From CAJQQK01 sp965224225 (GTDB lineage: Bacteria; Pseudomonadota; Alphaproteobacteria; Rhizobiales; Hyphomicrobiaceae), in assembly GCA_965224225.1 (NCBI GenBank), contig CBDCZF010000015.1:1-64000 (forward strand): a DNA stretch of 64,000 nt, given 5' to 3'. Positions within the stretch are counted from its first letter, which is position 1; each line of letters starts with the position of its first letter. The notes beneath the pieces were generated by a model. That model was not told the DNA's origin. It was given only the letters and a program-made list of their open reading frames with translations, and did no database searches. The position numbers were made by a program, and so were the translations under genes. Shown piece after piece: positions 43,616 to 55,492 of this stretch.

Positions 43616-44274
43616 TGGACTACTCCGTCGCAAACTGGCAGTCGGGAAGCGCGCCCCCGCTGCGCTTTACAAGCCAGAACAACTGGCACTCGCCACTGCT
43701 GGAAGTAGTTAACAGAGCCCACCGAATTGTTCGACAATTTATGTCCGGGCTGTGCATATCCAGGGTCGACATAGACCGATGGGCAACAGCTCTTGCTTCG
43801 GAAGAAGGTCAGCAGTCGAAGGCGGCAATGATGGTCAAGTTCTCATTGGCTGATGTTTAAGATAAGCTGCAAGAATTATATGATTGATCCATAATGCATT
43901 TCTGACATTTATTGGCCCAATTCTACGATGCGCTGCTCCACCGAGCCTGAATCCTGTCTCGGTCGGCTGGCAATCATCGGCAATTGACAATATTGGCTAA
44001 CGGTCCGAACGGATGGCTATCCAGCAGGAATTCTAACAATTAAGCATATTGTTAACCGTTCCCGCTTATGTTGATGATGTCCGGTCGATCAATCAAAGAT
44101 TGCATGTGATTCTGGAAGTCTCATCACTCCCCCACATCTGGTGAGGCCTACAGATCTGCCGGGCCGTCGGAGACCAGAGCGTGGCCAAGCCACGCTCTGT
44201 CCCGACGACGCAATTGCACCGCTTTCCGGGTTGGTGCCCGTTCAGGCCTTAACGCTCGGGGACAGGCCGCTTGA
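43616..44274. other. Long intergenic region, AT-richer, with an inverted repeat
   Basis: About 650 bp without a plausible gene, less GC-rich than its flanks. TAACAAT (44034-44040) and ATTGTTA (44048-44054) form an exact 7-bp dyad that could be an operator upstream of the export gene. A strong hairpin (CGTCGG 44165-44170 with CCGACG 44202-44207, and inner AGAGCGTGG / CCACGCTCT) lies after the DnaJ-like gene. It lacks a T-run and is at best a weak terminator. Confidence 0.4.
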
Positions 44275-45183
44275 TCAACGGCGGGGATTGTAGCCGTGGC
44301 TCTGGCGCCATTCGCTCAGATAGTAGGCGAGGCCGTCGTCGATCTCATCGGGCAGCATGATCTGGACGGTGACAAGTTGGTCACCTGTCGATCCCGTGGT
44401 CGTGTTCTTGACACCCTTGCCGCGCAAGCGAAACGTCTTGCCGGAATTGGTGCCTTTCGGAATCGTCAGGTTGACTGATCCGGAAATCGTTTCCACCTCG
44501 ATCTTGGCGCCGAGCACCGCCTCGTCGATGGAGATGGGCACGTCAACGCGGATATGATCGCCGTCCCGCTGGAATTTATCGTGCGGACGCACACCGATTT
44601 CGACCAGCGCATCACCTGGCGTGCCGCCGTTGGCGCCGGGCTGGCCTTTTCCCTTGAGGCGCAGCACCCTGCCCTGGGTCACGCCTTCTGGCACATTAAG
44701 GTCGAGCACGGTGCCGCCGGGCATGGTCACGCGCTTGCGGGTGCCGCGCACGGACTCGAGAAAATCGATCTCGAGGGTATAGCGCACATCCTGTCCCCGC
44801 ACCGGGCCGGTGCGAAAGTTGCCGCCGAAATCACGCGGGCCGCGCGGCGAGCCGAACAGATCGGAAAATATGTCGCCGAAGCCCATGTCATCGGCCGGAC
44901 CTCTGCCGCGACTCTCGAAGCCGCCAAATCCGCCAGCACCGGCATAGGTATGGCGCGGTTCGCCCGATGCATCGATTTCGCCGGCATCGTAGCGGCGGCG
45001 CTTTTCGGGGTCGCCAAGCAGGTCGTAGGCTTGTGAAACGCCCTTGAAGCGTTCCGCAGCTTGAGCGTCATCCGGATTGACGTCCGGATGCAGCTTCTTG
45101 GCGAGATTGCGAAAGGCCCGCCTGATGTCATCGTCGGATGCGTCCCGCGAGACGCCCAGGACGCTATAGGGATCTGCTGTCAT
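44275..45183 (-). CDS. DnaJ/CbpA-like co-chaperone
   Basis: A 302 aa J-domain protein with HPD at 32-34, a Gly/Arg/Phe-rich linker (about 70-130), and a two-lobed C-terminal substrate-binding domain (FLESVRGTRKRVTMPGG, LNVPEGVTQGRVLRLKGKG, RLRGKGV). It has no zinc-finger cysteines, so it is the CbpA class that works with DnaK, not classical DnaJ. The start at ATG 45183 gives MTADPYSVLGV; a TTG at 45201 is an alternative. It lies 145 bp from ppx, and the two coding regions do not overlap. Confidence 0.93.
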   Translation of the reverse strand: MTADPYSVLGVSRDASDDDIRRAFRNLAKKLHPDVNPDDAQAAERFKGVSQAYDLLGDPEKRRRYDAGEIDASGEPRHTYAGAGGFGGFESRGRGPADDMGFGDIFSDLFGSPRGPRDFGGNFRTGPVRGQDVRYTLEIDFLESVRGTRKRVTMPGGTVLDLNVPEGVTQGRVLRLKGKGQPGANGGTPGDALVEIGVRPHDKFQRDGDHIRVDVPISIDEAVLGAKIEVETISGSVNLTIPKGTNSGKTFRLRGKGVKNTTTGSTGDQLVTVQIMLPDEIDDGLAYYLSEWRQSHGYNPRR

Positions 45184-45328
45184 TGCCGTAGAAATAGCCA
45201 AGCGATTGGGCGAGGCCCGCCACTCGGAATGGATCGGGCCAACGCTGCCGAGTCATATGGCCCCAATTGCCGGCCTTTTGAAGCGGTTTCACGCGATTTG
45301 ATCGTACTTCCCTTTGAAATCGCCAAAA

Positions 45329-46864
45329 TCAAGTTGCCGTATCGATCTTTACGGCGCTTTCAAGGCCAAGTTGTGAGGCAAGCGCGGCAAACCGGCGGCG
45401 CAAGCGTTCGCCATCGAGGTCGGCGTGGGCCGGTGGCAGGACCAGATTGAGATGCCCGTTTTTGATCTCAAGGCGGGTCTCGTCGATGATGCCGGGCATG
45501 CCGGCCGAAAGCATGTGGGCGGTGCGCAGCGCTCCGGCTGCGACGCGTGCGCGCAGTAACAGGCGGTCGCCGAGCAGGCTGCGCAGACGGGCGGGGATCG
45601 TCTGATCAGGCGGATCGTTCAGGCCCGAGTGGCGAAAGAAGGTCGACATTGCCAGATAGACCCGGCCCGGATGATCGATGCAGGTGAAGGCGGAATTGGC
45701 GACCGTGTCTAGGCTTTGCTCGGCGCGATAGTCGGGATGGGCGCGCCAGCCGATGTCGGAGATCAGGCAGGCAGCCTCTCTGAGGCGCGTTTCCTCAGCG
45801 GTCTCGTTGAGACCGCCCGGGCCGAACAGCGGGTCGGTCCAGCGCTTCAATTCGAAGGCATGCTCGAGAGATCGCGAGCGCTGGGCGGCAAGGTCGGTAC
45901 AGGCGACCAGCAGGGCATCTTTTTGCTGCTCGGCGCCCGACAGCAGACGATAGAGTAGGCCCTCGCGAATCCCCGTAACGGAGAATACGACGCGTTTCGA
46001 GGCTGCACGGGCCAGCGTTCGCTCGATAACCAAGGCGCCGAGGGGGAGCAGATCTCGGCGCGCCTTGGAGACCAGTTCCTGGCCGCGATACTTGCCACGG
46101 CGCAAAACGGATTTAACGATCTGCGAGCTAAATTCGCCGAACAAGGCTGCATCGACGTCATAGCCGTGCATGACGCGCAGTGGATAGTCCGTCGTGTGCA
46201 TGTGCAGCTTTGCGATTGACCGCCAGGTGCCGCCGACCGGATAGAATGCGCGCTCGGTACCTTCGTCGAGCCATGTCAGGCGGTCGAGTTCGCGTTCGAT
46301 AATCTCGGCGGCTTTGCCGAGATCTCCGGCACTCTCGTCGGCTAGGCGGATGACGCCGAGCGGCAGCGTGGCCGCATCGAGTTGTCTGGTGCCGGAGATG
46401 CCGACGAGCTCGAGGCTGCCACCGCCGAGATCGCCGGCAAGCCCGTCGGGGTGCGCGAAACCCATCTGGATGCCGGCCGCGGCAAGTTCGGCTTCACGTT
46501 CGCCGGAAAGAATTTCGATCTGTTGTTGGATGGCGCGCTCGGCCCGTGCGATGAATTCAGGACCGTTCGATGCCTCGCGTACGGCGGCCGTCGCGATGAC
46601 GCGCAAATTCTTGACGCCGAGCGTGCGTGCGAGCGCTCGGTAGCGACGGAGCGTGCGAATGGCACGGGCGACGCTGTCCGAGGCAAGCCGGCCATCCTTG
46701 GCAAGCCCCTTGCCGAGGCCGCATTGGATTTTTTCATTAAAGACCGGCGTCGGCGCCCGGATGGCACCTTCGTAGACCACGAGGCGCACGGAGTTCGAGC
46801 CGATGTCGACGACGGCTATCGGTTCCAGATCTCGTTTGCCACGCTGGGCGCGATAGAATGTCAT
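45329..46864 (-). CDS. ppx: Exopolyphosphatase (Ppx/GppA family)
   Basis: A 511 aa member of the actin-like Ppx/GppA fold. The phosphate-binding motif VVDIGSNSVRLVVYEG near residue 18 and GDLGGGSLELVGIS near 135 are intact. It releases phosphate from long polyphosphate chains or hydrolyses pppGpp. The start at ATG 46864 gives MTFYRAQRG, with the conserved fold beginning 15 residues later. It lies 147 bp downstream of ppk on the same strand, the usual pairing of polyphosphate synthesis and breakdown. Confidence 0.94.
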   Translation of the reverse strand: MTFYRAQRGKRDLEPIAVVDIGSNSVRLVVYEGAIRAPTPVFNEKIQCGLGKGLAKDGRLASDSVARAIRTLRRYRALARTLGVKNLRVIATAAVREASNGPEFIARAERAIQQQIEILSGEREAELAAAGIQMGFAHPDGLAGDLGGGSLELVGISGTRQLDAATLPLGVIRLADESAGDLGKAAEIIERELDRLTWLDEGTERAFYPVGGTWRSIAKLHMHTTDYPLRVMHGYDVDAALFGEFSSQIVKSVLRRGKYRGQELVSKARRDLLPLGALVIERTLARAASKRVVFSVTGIREGLLYRLLSGAEQQKDALLVACTDLAAQRSRSLEHAFELKRWTDPLFGPGGLNETAEETRLREAACLISDIGWRAHPDYRAEQSLDTVANSAFTCIDHPGRVYLAMSTFFRHSGLNDPPDQTIPARLRSLLGDRLLLRARVAAGALRTAHMLSAGMPGIIDETRLEIKNGHLNLVLPPAHADLDGERLRRRFAALASQLGLESAVKIDTAT

Positions 46865-47011
46865 GTCGGACCGGTACGCTGCGGCGCGCCCAGGCATCGC
46901 CCTTCTACTGACGAAATGCAACGATTCTTTTTGCCGGCAGGCCGTAACCTTACCGAACCGCACCGTCCGGAAATCGCACCACCGTTCAAATGCGGCCTAC
47001 CACGACTTCGC

Positions 47012-49213
<2,202 letters not shown>

Positions 49214-49299
49214 TGTTACCTCCGGCTCTTTCTTCGTTGCGGTCCCCGGCTCCGAACGGAGAGTTAGCTTCCGGCGTATCGACATGCGCCTCAGCTACT

Positions 49300-49356
49300 A
49301 ACCCTTCCTTCTCACAACCACGAGGGCACCCCTCGTGGTTGTGAGAAGGGAGGGCT
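49300..49356. repeat. 27-bp intergenic palindrome upstream of ppk
   Basis: The arms 49300-49326 and 49330-49356 are inverted copies with two mismatches and a 3-base loop (CAC). Such a long stem can fold on either strand. It lies in the gap between ppk and the small Cys-rich gene. No T-run follows on the minus strand, so it is not a classical terminator; an AAGAAAAAA stretch lies to its right. Confidence 0.7.
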
Positions 49357-49468
49357 AAATCACAAGAAAAAATACTTGAAAAACCAGCTATATGACAGTG
49401 GCACGAAATAACCAACTGGGCTTTGCGGGTTGATGTGCTCCGTCTGAGAGTGCCGGATAACCAGCCTG

Positions 49469-49747
49469 TCAAAGACGGTCTCTCGGAATTTCCAGGATGA
49501 CGCCGTTTTTGTGCGCGGCGTCCTTGAAGCATTCAATGCAGATCATGGTCGGACCGGATTGGCGCAGGTTTTCCCATTCTTCATCACTCGCCTGCCAGCA
49601 AACATCACAGAAGGCCTGGAGGCTGCCATCGTCATCATCGATGAGCCAATTGAAGCCTCGTCTTTCACCATCCTGCAGCGATTGAAAAACATGCCTGCAA
49701 ACAGCCGTCGCTTCGAGCTCACCGTGCGCACAGCTGATCTTATCCAT
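49469..49747 (-). CDS. Small Cys-rich, putative zinc-binding protein
   Basis: A 92 aa protein with cysteines arranged as Cys-x-His (SCAHG), CRH, FCDVCW and ICIECF: a His/Cys set that suggests one or two zinc ribbons. It has an acidic centre (NWLIDDDDGS). I do not recognise a named family. GAAGG lies ten bases before ATG 49747; the open frame to 49783 is longer but has no better ribosome site. It lies between hdaA and ppk on the same strand. Confidence 0.7.
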   Translation of the reverse strand: MDKISCAHGELEATAVCRHVFQSLQDGERRGFNWLIDDDDGSLQAFCDVCWQASDEEWENLRQSGPTMICIECFKDAAHKNGVILEIPRDRL

Positions 49748-49807
49748 GATCACCAAGCCTTCTCGGGTTTCGGATTCCCGCACACAGCGGCGATGCGATG
49801 CGCTTGA

Positions 49808-50500
49808 TCACGTTCGCTGCGTGCTCGACAACGCCTCGGCTGCAAGCTGGCGGGAAACCTTGCGATGGCCGGCAAGTGCCAGATGATCGATGCATTCGAC
49901 CAGCTTGCGTGCTGCATCCGCCGAGCGCTCCATGCGGCGGGCGAGAAACTGGACCACTACTGGCGGAACGCTCAACTGGCGATCATCGAACAGCTTGATC
50001 AGGAGTGCTGACAAAAGCTGGTCATCGACCGGCTCGATTTCAACCACCGGTAGCGCGCGCAATCGCGATTTGAGGTCGGGAAGTTCGATGGCGACGTCAC
50101 CCGGCGCCTCGCGCATCGTGAGCAGGATGGAGCCCGACTGCTCGCGGGCCAGGTTCAAGAGGTGGAAGACCAGCGCCTCGGTGGCAAGGCCCGCTGCGAC
50201 TTCCTCGATTGCGAGGCGGCCGGTGCGCCTGAAGCCGTCGATGGTCGCGCTTGTAATGTCGGCCATGGCGATGAGTTCGGCACCCGAACGGTCACGCCAG
50301 ATATTGGCGAGATGGGTCTTGCCGGTGCCGGGGGGACCGGTGATGATCAGTCCGTGTGCAGGCCAGTCCGGCCAGCCGTTGACGGCGTCGGCTGCGGCTT
50401 GATTGGAGGTGGAGACCAGAAAATCGTCTGCGCGGACAGCACTCAAGTGCGGCAGTTCGAGGATCAGTTGTTGAGGCATGAGCGGTTCGGGTTGCGCCAT
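49808..50500 (-). CDS. hdaA: DnaA-like regulatory protein HdaA
   Basis: A 230 aa DnaA-paralogous AAA+ protein that, with the DNA clamp, stimulates ATP hydrolysis on DnaA to prevent over-initiation. Walker A GPPGTGKTHLANIW near 50-63, the sensor/Arg-finger part KSRLRALPVVEIEP and a C-terminal lid (RRMERSADAARKLVE) are present. There is no DNA-binding domain IV, so it is not DnaA itself. The N-terminal LILELPH may hold the clamp-binding motif. ATG 50500 is chosen; the extension upstream reads as random residues. Confidence 0.9.
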   Translation of the reverse strand: MAQPEPLMPQQLILELPHLSAVRADDFLVSTSNQAAADAVNGWPDWPAHGLIITGPPGTGKTHLANIWRDRSGAELIAMADITSATIDGFRRTGRLAIEEVAAGLATEALVFHLLNLAREQSGSILLTMREAPGDVAIELPDLKSRLRALPVVEIEPVDDQLLSALLIKLFDDRQLSVPPVVVQFLARRMERSADAARKLVECIDHLALAGHRKVSRQLAAEALSSTQRT

Positions 50501-50662
50501 CAATGGATTTTCCGCAGCAATCGCATTTTCGCCTGGGCTTGGGTCAATACAAGCCGACGTCGCACCTGGTTTGATAGCCCCTTGGCGAGAGGTGGCAAAC
50601 CTTGCCGCCCAGCATTCCCCGCAATCAACACGGTCCGGTCGCAATCCGGCGTTCGATTGTAC

Positions 50663-51778
50663 TCAACGCAGGATCCAGAAGCCGTTGATGTTTTCGAGCG
50701 TAACGCCGCGTGTCTGGAGGGCCGCCTGCAGGGCCGAGCCGCCGCCCGGGTAGCGCAGCGCAATCGTCGCACTGCGTCCCGACAGTCCGCCGATCTGCAT
50801 GTCGCTGACACCAGGTGTGCCGGCAAGCACCTGTTGCTGATGCTGCCACTGGCCGAGATTGTTGAACTCGGCAACGACCTGCAGGGGCGTGAGAGGTCCG
50901 CCGCCGGGTCTGGGCGTTGCGACCGCCTGCTGTTGGCTCAGGCGAGACTTCCAGCGGCCCTCGAGAATACCCTGGGCGATGACTGCTGCCAGTTCGAGGG
51001 AATAGGCAAAGTCATCCGGTGAGAGGCTGTAGCGTGTGCTGAGCGCGAAGCGGCCAACCGCATCCTGGCCGGCAAGCGTAATGGCGAGTTCGCGGCGGGC
51101 CGGGTTGGGGGCGGCCTCGACGATGATCAGCTGTGCCGTCTGGATGCTCCGAGCCAGGCCTGCGAGGGCATCCGGCTCGGCGCGCAGCAGGCGCTCACGG
51201 GTCGCTTGGTCCGGAACGGATTGGAGACCTGCGAGTTTCAGCGGTGTCGTCGCGTTGGCGAGATCGAGGTCGGTCCAGATGTTGTGCCAGAGCCTTCCGC
51301 CGCGCTTGGCCGACATCGCCCGCGTGGCGCCCGGCGCGCCCGCCGGCGGCGGGCTGTAGAACAGCACGACGTCGCTGGTCGGGGCCTGGATGTCGACGTA
51401 GGGAACGGCGTTATTTTGCAACAGGCTGCGCACGGCCAGCGGATCGAACGAAAAATCGATTGTCGCAATGTACTGGGTCGAGGAATTCTCCTCCGAGCGG
51501 ATACGCTCGCTGTGCAGATAGGTCGACGGATCAATCTCGCCGATGCGCTCGAGCAGGCCGTAGGAGGCAGTCGGCACCAGGCGTTTCAGCAGCGAGCGAA
51601 AGGCGGCGTTGCGTCCATCGTCCAGCGCCGCGCGCTTGGCGGCCACGGCGTTGGCGCCGGTTGCTTCGACCGGGTATTTGGCGACCGTGAAGATTGCTTC
51701 GCGGGCCTTCGCGCCGGCTGAGATCAGACACAGGCCGGCGATTGCGAAGATCAGGGCGATGGATTTGCATTGCGTCAT
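50663..51778 (-). CDS. DUF2066 domain-containing protein
   Basis: A 371 aa secreted or lipoprotein-like protein. A signal peptide (MTQCKSIALIFAIAGLCLISAGAKA) is followed by FTVAKYPVEATGANAVAAKRAAL, the conserved start of DUF2066. A long helical/beta domain follows, and the C-terminal ALQTRGVTLENINGFWILR resembles the end of TonB-like or SPOR-like folds. The family commonly sits beside hdaA and purM in Alphaproteobacteria, as here; its function is not known. ATG 51778 is used, since the TTG at 51787 adds only three residues. Confidence 0.85.
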   Translation of the reverse strand: MTQCKSIALIFAIAGLCLISAGAKAREAIFTVAKYPVEATGANAVAAKRAALDDGRNAAFRSLLKRLVPTASYGLLERIGEIDPSTYLHSERIRSEENSSTQYIATIDFSFDPLAVRSLLQNNAVPYVDIQAPTSDVVLFYSPPPAGAPGATRAMSAKRGGRLWHNIWTDLDLANATTPLKLAGLQSVPDQATRERLLRAEPDALAGLARSIQTAQLIIVEAAPNPARRELAITLAGQDAVGRFALSTRYSLSPDDFAYSLELAAVIAQGILEGRWKSRLSQQQAVATPRPGGGPLTPLQVVAEFNNLGQWQHQQQVLAGTPGVSDMQIGGLSGRSATIALRYPGGGSALQAALQTRGVTLENINGFWILR

Positions 51779-52014
51779 TGCGAGCAAATGACCTTACAGC
51801 TTCGAAAACGGCGGCAGGTCTCGGCAGTTGCCGCGCGGGTCTCGGATCTGGTAGGAGACCGGATCTCTGGCGAGCAATGGGGCGAAAGTTGGTTCGGGTC
51901 AATGGCCGATTGGTGGTGTCCGGACCTGGGCGTTCCGCCTGAGCCACACGTTGGGATTGTGGCGGCACGAGGACACCATGGTTGCTCGACACCATGTGAT
52001 CCGGGAGGTCATGG

Positions 52015-53100
52015 ATGGCTGAGCCGTCGGGCAAGCCGCAAGCGCCCGTTACCTATCGCGATGCCGGGGTCGATATCGATGCGGGCAACGCGCTGGTGGG
52101 CGCGATCAAGCCGCTCGTCAGGGCCACCCGACGGGCGGGCGCAGACGTAGAAATCGGCGGTTTCGGCGGTCTGTTCGACCTCAAGGCGGCAGGTTTTAGA
52201 GATCCGATCCTGGTGGCGGCCAACGACGGCGTTGGCACCAAGCTCAAAATCGCGATCGAGACGGGCCGGCATGACACGATCGGCATCGATCTGGTTGCCA
52301 TGTGCGTCAACGATCTCGTCGTACAGGGCGCAGAGCCGCTTTTTTTCCTCGACTACTTTGCCTGTGGACAACTCGACAACGACGTCGCGACGGCGGTGAT
52401 CGCCGGCATCACTGAGGGTTGCCGGCAGGCCGGCTGTGCCCTGATCGGCGGTGAAACGGCGGAAATGCCGGGCATGTATGCTGCGGGCGACTATGATCTT
52501 GCGGGTTTCTCGGTCGGCGCCGCCGAGCGCGGCCAACTGCTGCCGCGCGGCGACATCGAGGCCGGTGACGTCTTGATCGGGCTTAACTCGGCGGGTGTGC
52601 ATTCGAACGGCTATTCGCTGGTGCGCCGGCTGGTGTCATCGGCGGGGCTTGGCTGGCTGGATGCCGCACCCTTCGATCCGGATCGCACACTCGGCCCGGC
52701 ATTGCTCGAACCGACGCGGATCTACGTCAGGCCGCTGCTCGATGCGATCCGCAAAACCGGTGCCATCAAGGCGCTCGCCCATATCACCGGCGGTGGGCTG
52801 ACCGAGAACATTCCCCGCGTGCTCCCTGACAGCGTTGCGGCCCGTGTCGACCTCGGTAGTTGGCAGCCGCCGGCAGTGTTCGGTTGGCTCCGGGAACAGG
52901 CGCACCTCGACCAGGCCGAGATGTTGCGCACCTTCAACTGCGGGATTGGCATGGTGGTCGTCGTCGATCAGGCCGGCGCAGAACACGTTTTGAACCACCT
53001 TGCAGCGGTCGGCACACCCGCTGTCCAGATCGGCCGGTTGATTGAGCGTGGGGACGGTGAAGCGATAGGCTTCGACGGCCGGCTGGAATATCCCTCATGA
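52015..53100 (+). CDS. purM: Phosphoribosylformylglycinamidine cyclo-ligase
   Basis: A 361 aa AIR synthetase of purine biosynthesis. Motifs: AGVDIDAGN, GGFGGLFDLKA, DGVGTKLKIA near 75, GAEPLFFLDYFACG near 108, GETAEMPGMYAAGDYDLAGFSVG near 150, and the C-terminal ITGGGLTENIPRVLP. GGGAGG lies seven bases before ATG 52015. It overlaps purN by four bases, so the two enzymes are translated together. Confidence 0.97.
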   Translation: MAEPSGKPQAPVTYRDAGVDIDAGNALVGAIKPLVRATRRAGADVEIGGFGGLFDLKAAGFRDPILVAANDGVGTKLKIAIETGRHDTIGIDLVAMCVNDLVVQGAEPLFFLDYFACGQLDNDVATAVIAGITEGCRQAGCALIGGETAEMPGMYAAGDYDLAGFSVGAAERGQLLPRGDIEAGDVLIGLNSAGVHSNGYSLVRRLVSSAGLGWLDAAPFDPDRTLGPALLEPTRIYVRPLLDAIRKTGAIKALAHITGGGLTENIPRVLPDSVAARVDLGSWQPPAVFGWLREQAHLDQAEMLRTFNCGIGMVVVVDQAGAEHVLNHLAAVGTPAVQIGRLIERGDGEAIGFDGRLEYPS

Positions 53101-53753
53101 CCCGCCCGCCGAAAAGGCGCCTTGCCATCCTGATCTCGGGCCGCGGCTCGAACATGCAGGCACTGGCTGCTGCCTGTCGCAACGATGATTTCCCGGCCGA
53201 GGCGGCAGCCGTGATCTCGAACCGGCCGGATGCCGCCGGCCTCGCCTGGGCGCGGGATCATGGTCTCCATACGATTGCCCTCGACCACAAGGCGTTTGAC
53301 GATCGTGCGGCGTTCGATGCCAGGCTCGACCAAGAGCTCCGCAGCCTAGACGCTGAGATCGTCGCGCTCGCCGGCTTCATGCGCCTGATGACGGCGGATT
53401 TCGTCAACGCCTGGCAGGGCCGGATGATCAACATTCACCCTTCGCTATTGCCGGCCTTCAAGGGGCTCGACACGCACGCCCGAGCGCTTGCCGCCGGCGT
53501 CAAAATCGCCGGCTGCACGGTGCATTACGTGACCCCCGAAATGGACGAAGGCCCGATCATTGCCCAGGCCGCGGTGCCGGTCCTTGCCGGCGATACGCCT
53601 GATGCGCTCGCCGTCCGCATCCTCGCCCAGGAACATCGCCTCTACCCAAAGGCGCTCAAATGGGTTGCCGCTGGCGACGTCACCTTTGAGCGTGCGGCGC
53701 AAGCGAGTTACGGCACGGTTAACCAGGACGCCTGGCTGCACTCGCCGGGGTGA
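53097..53753 (+). CDS. purN: Phosphoribosylglycinamide formyltransferase
   Basis: A 218 aa GART enzyme that formylates GAR using 10-formyl-tetrahydrofolate. The N-terminus LAILISGRGSNMQAL, the catalytic Asn-His-Asp set in INIHPSLLPAFKGLDTH and HYVTPEMDEGPII, and a following Gln (AQA) are intact. The start overlaps the purM stop (ATGA). Confidence 0.97.
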   Translation: MTRPPKRRLAILISGRGSNMQALAAACRNDDFPAEAAAVISNRPDAAGLAWARDHGLHTIALDHKAFDDRAAFDARLDQELRSLDAEIVALAGFMRLMTADFVNAWQGRMINIHPSLLPAFKGLDTHARALAAGVKIAGCTVHYVTPEMDEGPIIAQAAVPVLAGDTPDALAVRILAQEHRLYPKALKWVAAGDVTFERAAQASYGTVNQDAWLHSPG

Positions 53754-54035
53754 AGCTGGCGGGTTAGGAGACCGGCTTGGCCGCACGCTCCTTTGTCAGC
53801 CTCCGGATCCGCGCTAAAATGAAGCGGCTGCTTGGGCCGGGGAACCGGCGAAATTATATGCGTTCCAGGGAACTGCCGACCAAGGCTGACGAATCAGATC
53901 CGTCACGACGCAGTTGGATCCGCCCCCGGGTTTAACCACAATGGCCAATAGACCGGGCGCCGGCAGATGCGGCGGGTTGATTGGCCGGCGAATTGCGTTG
54001 CGATCGTTCGCACCAGCGGAGACAGCATAGAGATC

Positions 54036-55430
54036 ATGACCGCCACTTCCACCGTACCAGCACCCGCATCTGCTCAATCGGCCCAGCCTGCACACGTCCA
54101 CCAGTTGGGCGAGGAATCCTCGATCTGGTTCAAGCTCACGCCCCTGCTCAAGGGGCCGGACAACCCGATGCGCGTGCTGATGCAGATGTCGGAGCGCTAC
54201 GGCGGTGCGATCCCGGTCAACCTCGCCAACCAGCGGATCCTGCTGCTTTCCGAGCCCGATCACTTCAAGCATGTGCTGGTCTCGAACGCGAACAACTACA
54301 AGAAATACTTCGACGGCCTGAAGCCGATCTTCGGCAAGTCGATGATCACCAACGACGGCGCGCTCTGGCAGAAGATCCGCATGCCGCAGCAGCCAGCCTT
54401 CCATCCCGACATGTTCGTCGACTACGTGCCTTATTTCGTGCAGGCAATCGATGAGAAGACCAAGGTTTGGTCGGATCTTGCCGATAAGGGTGAAACCTTC
54501 GAAATGGTCGAGCAGACATGGACGCTTGCCGCCGACATGATCTGCAAGGCGCTGTTCGATCGCGACATGCCGTTCAATCCGCATTTCGTCTTCAAATGCG
54601 TCAAGACCTACACGGATGTGATGAACCACAAGTCGATCCGGCTCAAGAAGAATGCCGGCGCCGACTTCGAGATCACCGAAGAAGATGCCGCCAAGGCGAT
54701 GGAGATCTGGGCCGGCGTGCCGGATCTGGTGCTTGCCGCCAACCCGCGCGAGCACCGCGAAAAGACGCTCTTGAAGATGATCGAGGCCGTGGTCGCCGAT
54801 GAAAGCGTGCCGGAATTCGACCAGCAGCAGGCGATCGACGAATTCAAGCAGTACCTCTGGGCCGGCACCGAGACGACGGCACTGACGCTCGCCTGGGCAA
54901 TGTATCTGGCGTCCGCCCATCCCGAAGCCGCCGAACGTATCCGGCGAGAAGGCGAAGAGGTGCTGGGCGACCGCGAGCCGACGGCTGCCGACTACACGGC
55001 GCTGGCCTACACGCGTGCCGTCATCCAGGAGACGATGCGCATCTACCCGCCGATCTGGGGCCTGATCAGGGTTGCCGACGGCGAGGATGAGATCGGCGGC
55101 AAGCAGGTTCAGCCAGGCGACCGCATCGTGATGTTCGCCTACGGTGTCCATCACGATCCGCGGTTCTGGGAAGAGCCTGAGAAATTCATGCCCGAGCGCT
55201 GGATGGGCGATGCCGCCAAGAAGCGCCAGAAATACACCTACCTGCCGTTCGGCGGTGGCCGGCGCTCGTGCATTGGCGGCGCCATGAGCCAGGTCGAAAA
55301 CACGCTGGCGCTTTCGATCCTGCTGCGCCGCTTCGAGCCGGTATACATGGGCGAAGGCGAGCCCGGCATCAACGCGACGGTAACGCTGACGCCGCGCGGC
55401 GGGCTGATGTTCAAGGTGCGCAAGCGGTAG
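54036..55430 (+). CDS. Cytochrome P450
   Basis: A 464 aa P450 monooxygenase. The I-helix oxygen-binding AGTETT is at about 276-281, ETMRIYPP (ExxR) near 333, the PERWMGD region near 385, and the heme-binding FGGGRRSCIGG with Cys at about 412. Eukaryote-like features (WxxxR-like early segment, RMPQQPAFHPD) place it near the bacterial CYP102/fatty-acid-hydroxylating side. No ferredoxin or reductase gene lies adjacent, so redox partners are elsewhere. ATG 54036 is used; the frame is open further upstream. A copy of the dispersed repeat follows the gene. Confidence 0.93.
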   Translation: MTATSTVPAPASAQSAQPAHVHQLGEESSIWFKLTPLLKGPDNPMRVLMQMSERYGGAIPVNLANQRILLLSEPDHFKHVLVSNANNYKKYFDGLKPIFGKSMITNDGALWQKIRMPQQPAFHPDMFVDYVPYFVQAIDEKTKVWSDLADKGETFEMVEQTWTLAADMICKALFDRDMPFNPHFVFKCVKTYTDVMNHKSIRLKKNAGADFEITEEDAAKAMEIWAGVPDLVLAANPREHREKTLLKMIEAVVADESVPEFDQQQAIDEFKQYLWAGTETTALTLAWAMYLASAHPEAAERIRREGEEVLGDREPTAADYTALAYTRAVIQETMRIYPPIWGLIRVADGEDEIGGKQVQPGDRIVMFAYGVHHDPRFWEEPEKFMPERWMGDAAKKRQKYTYLPFGGGRRSCIGGAMSQVENTLALSILLRRFEPVYMGEGEPGINATVTLTPRGGLMFKVRKR

Positions 55431-55492
55431 CGCTCGGTATCATTATTAAATCGTGGCCCAGAATCGCACGCCAACATTTCATCTGCACGGCT

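Noticed and set aside
44165..44207. Hairpin as intrinsic terminator of the DnaJ-like gene
   Set aside because: The stem is strong, but no T-run follows in the minus-strand direction.
53814..55154. 446-codon minus-strand frame
   Set aside because: Antisense shadow of the cytochrome P450 gene.
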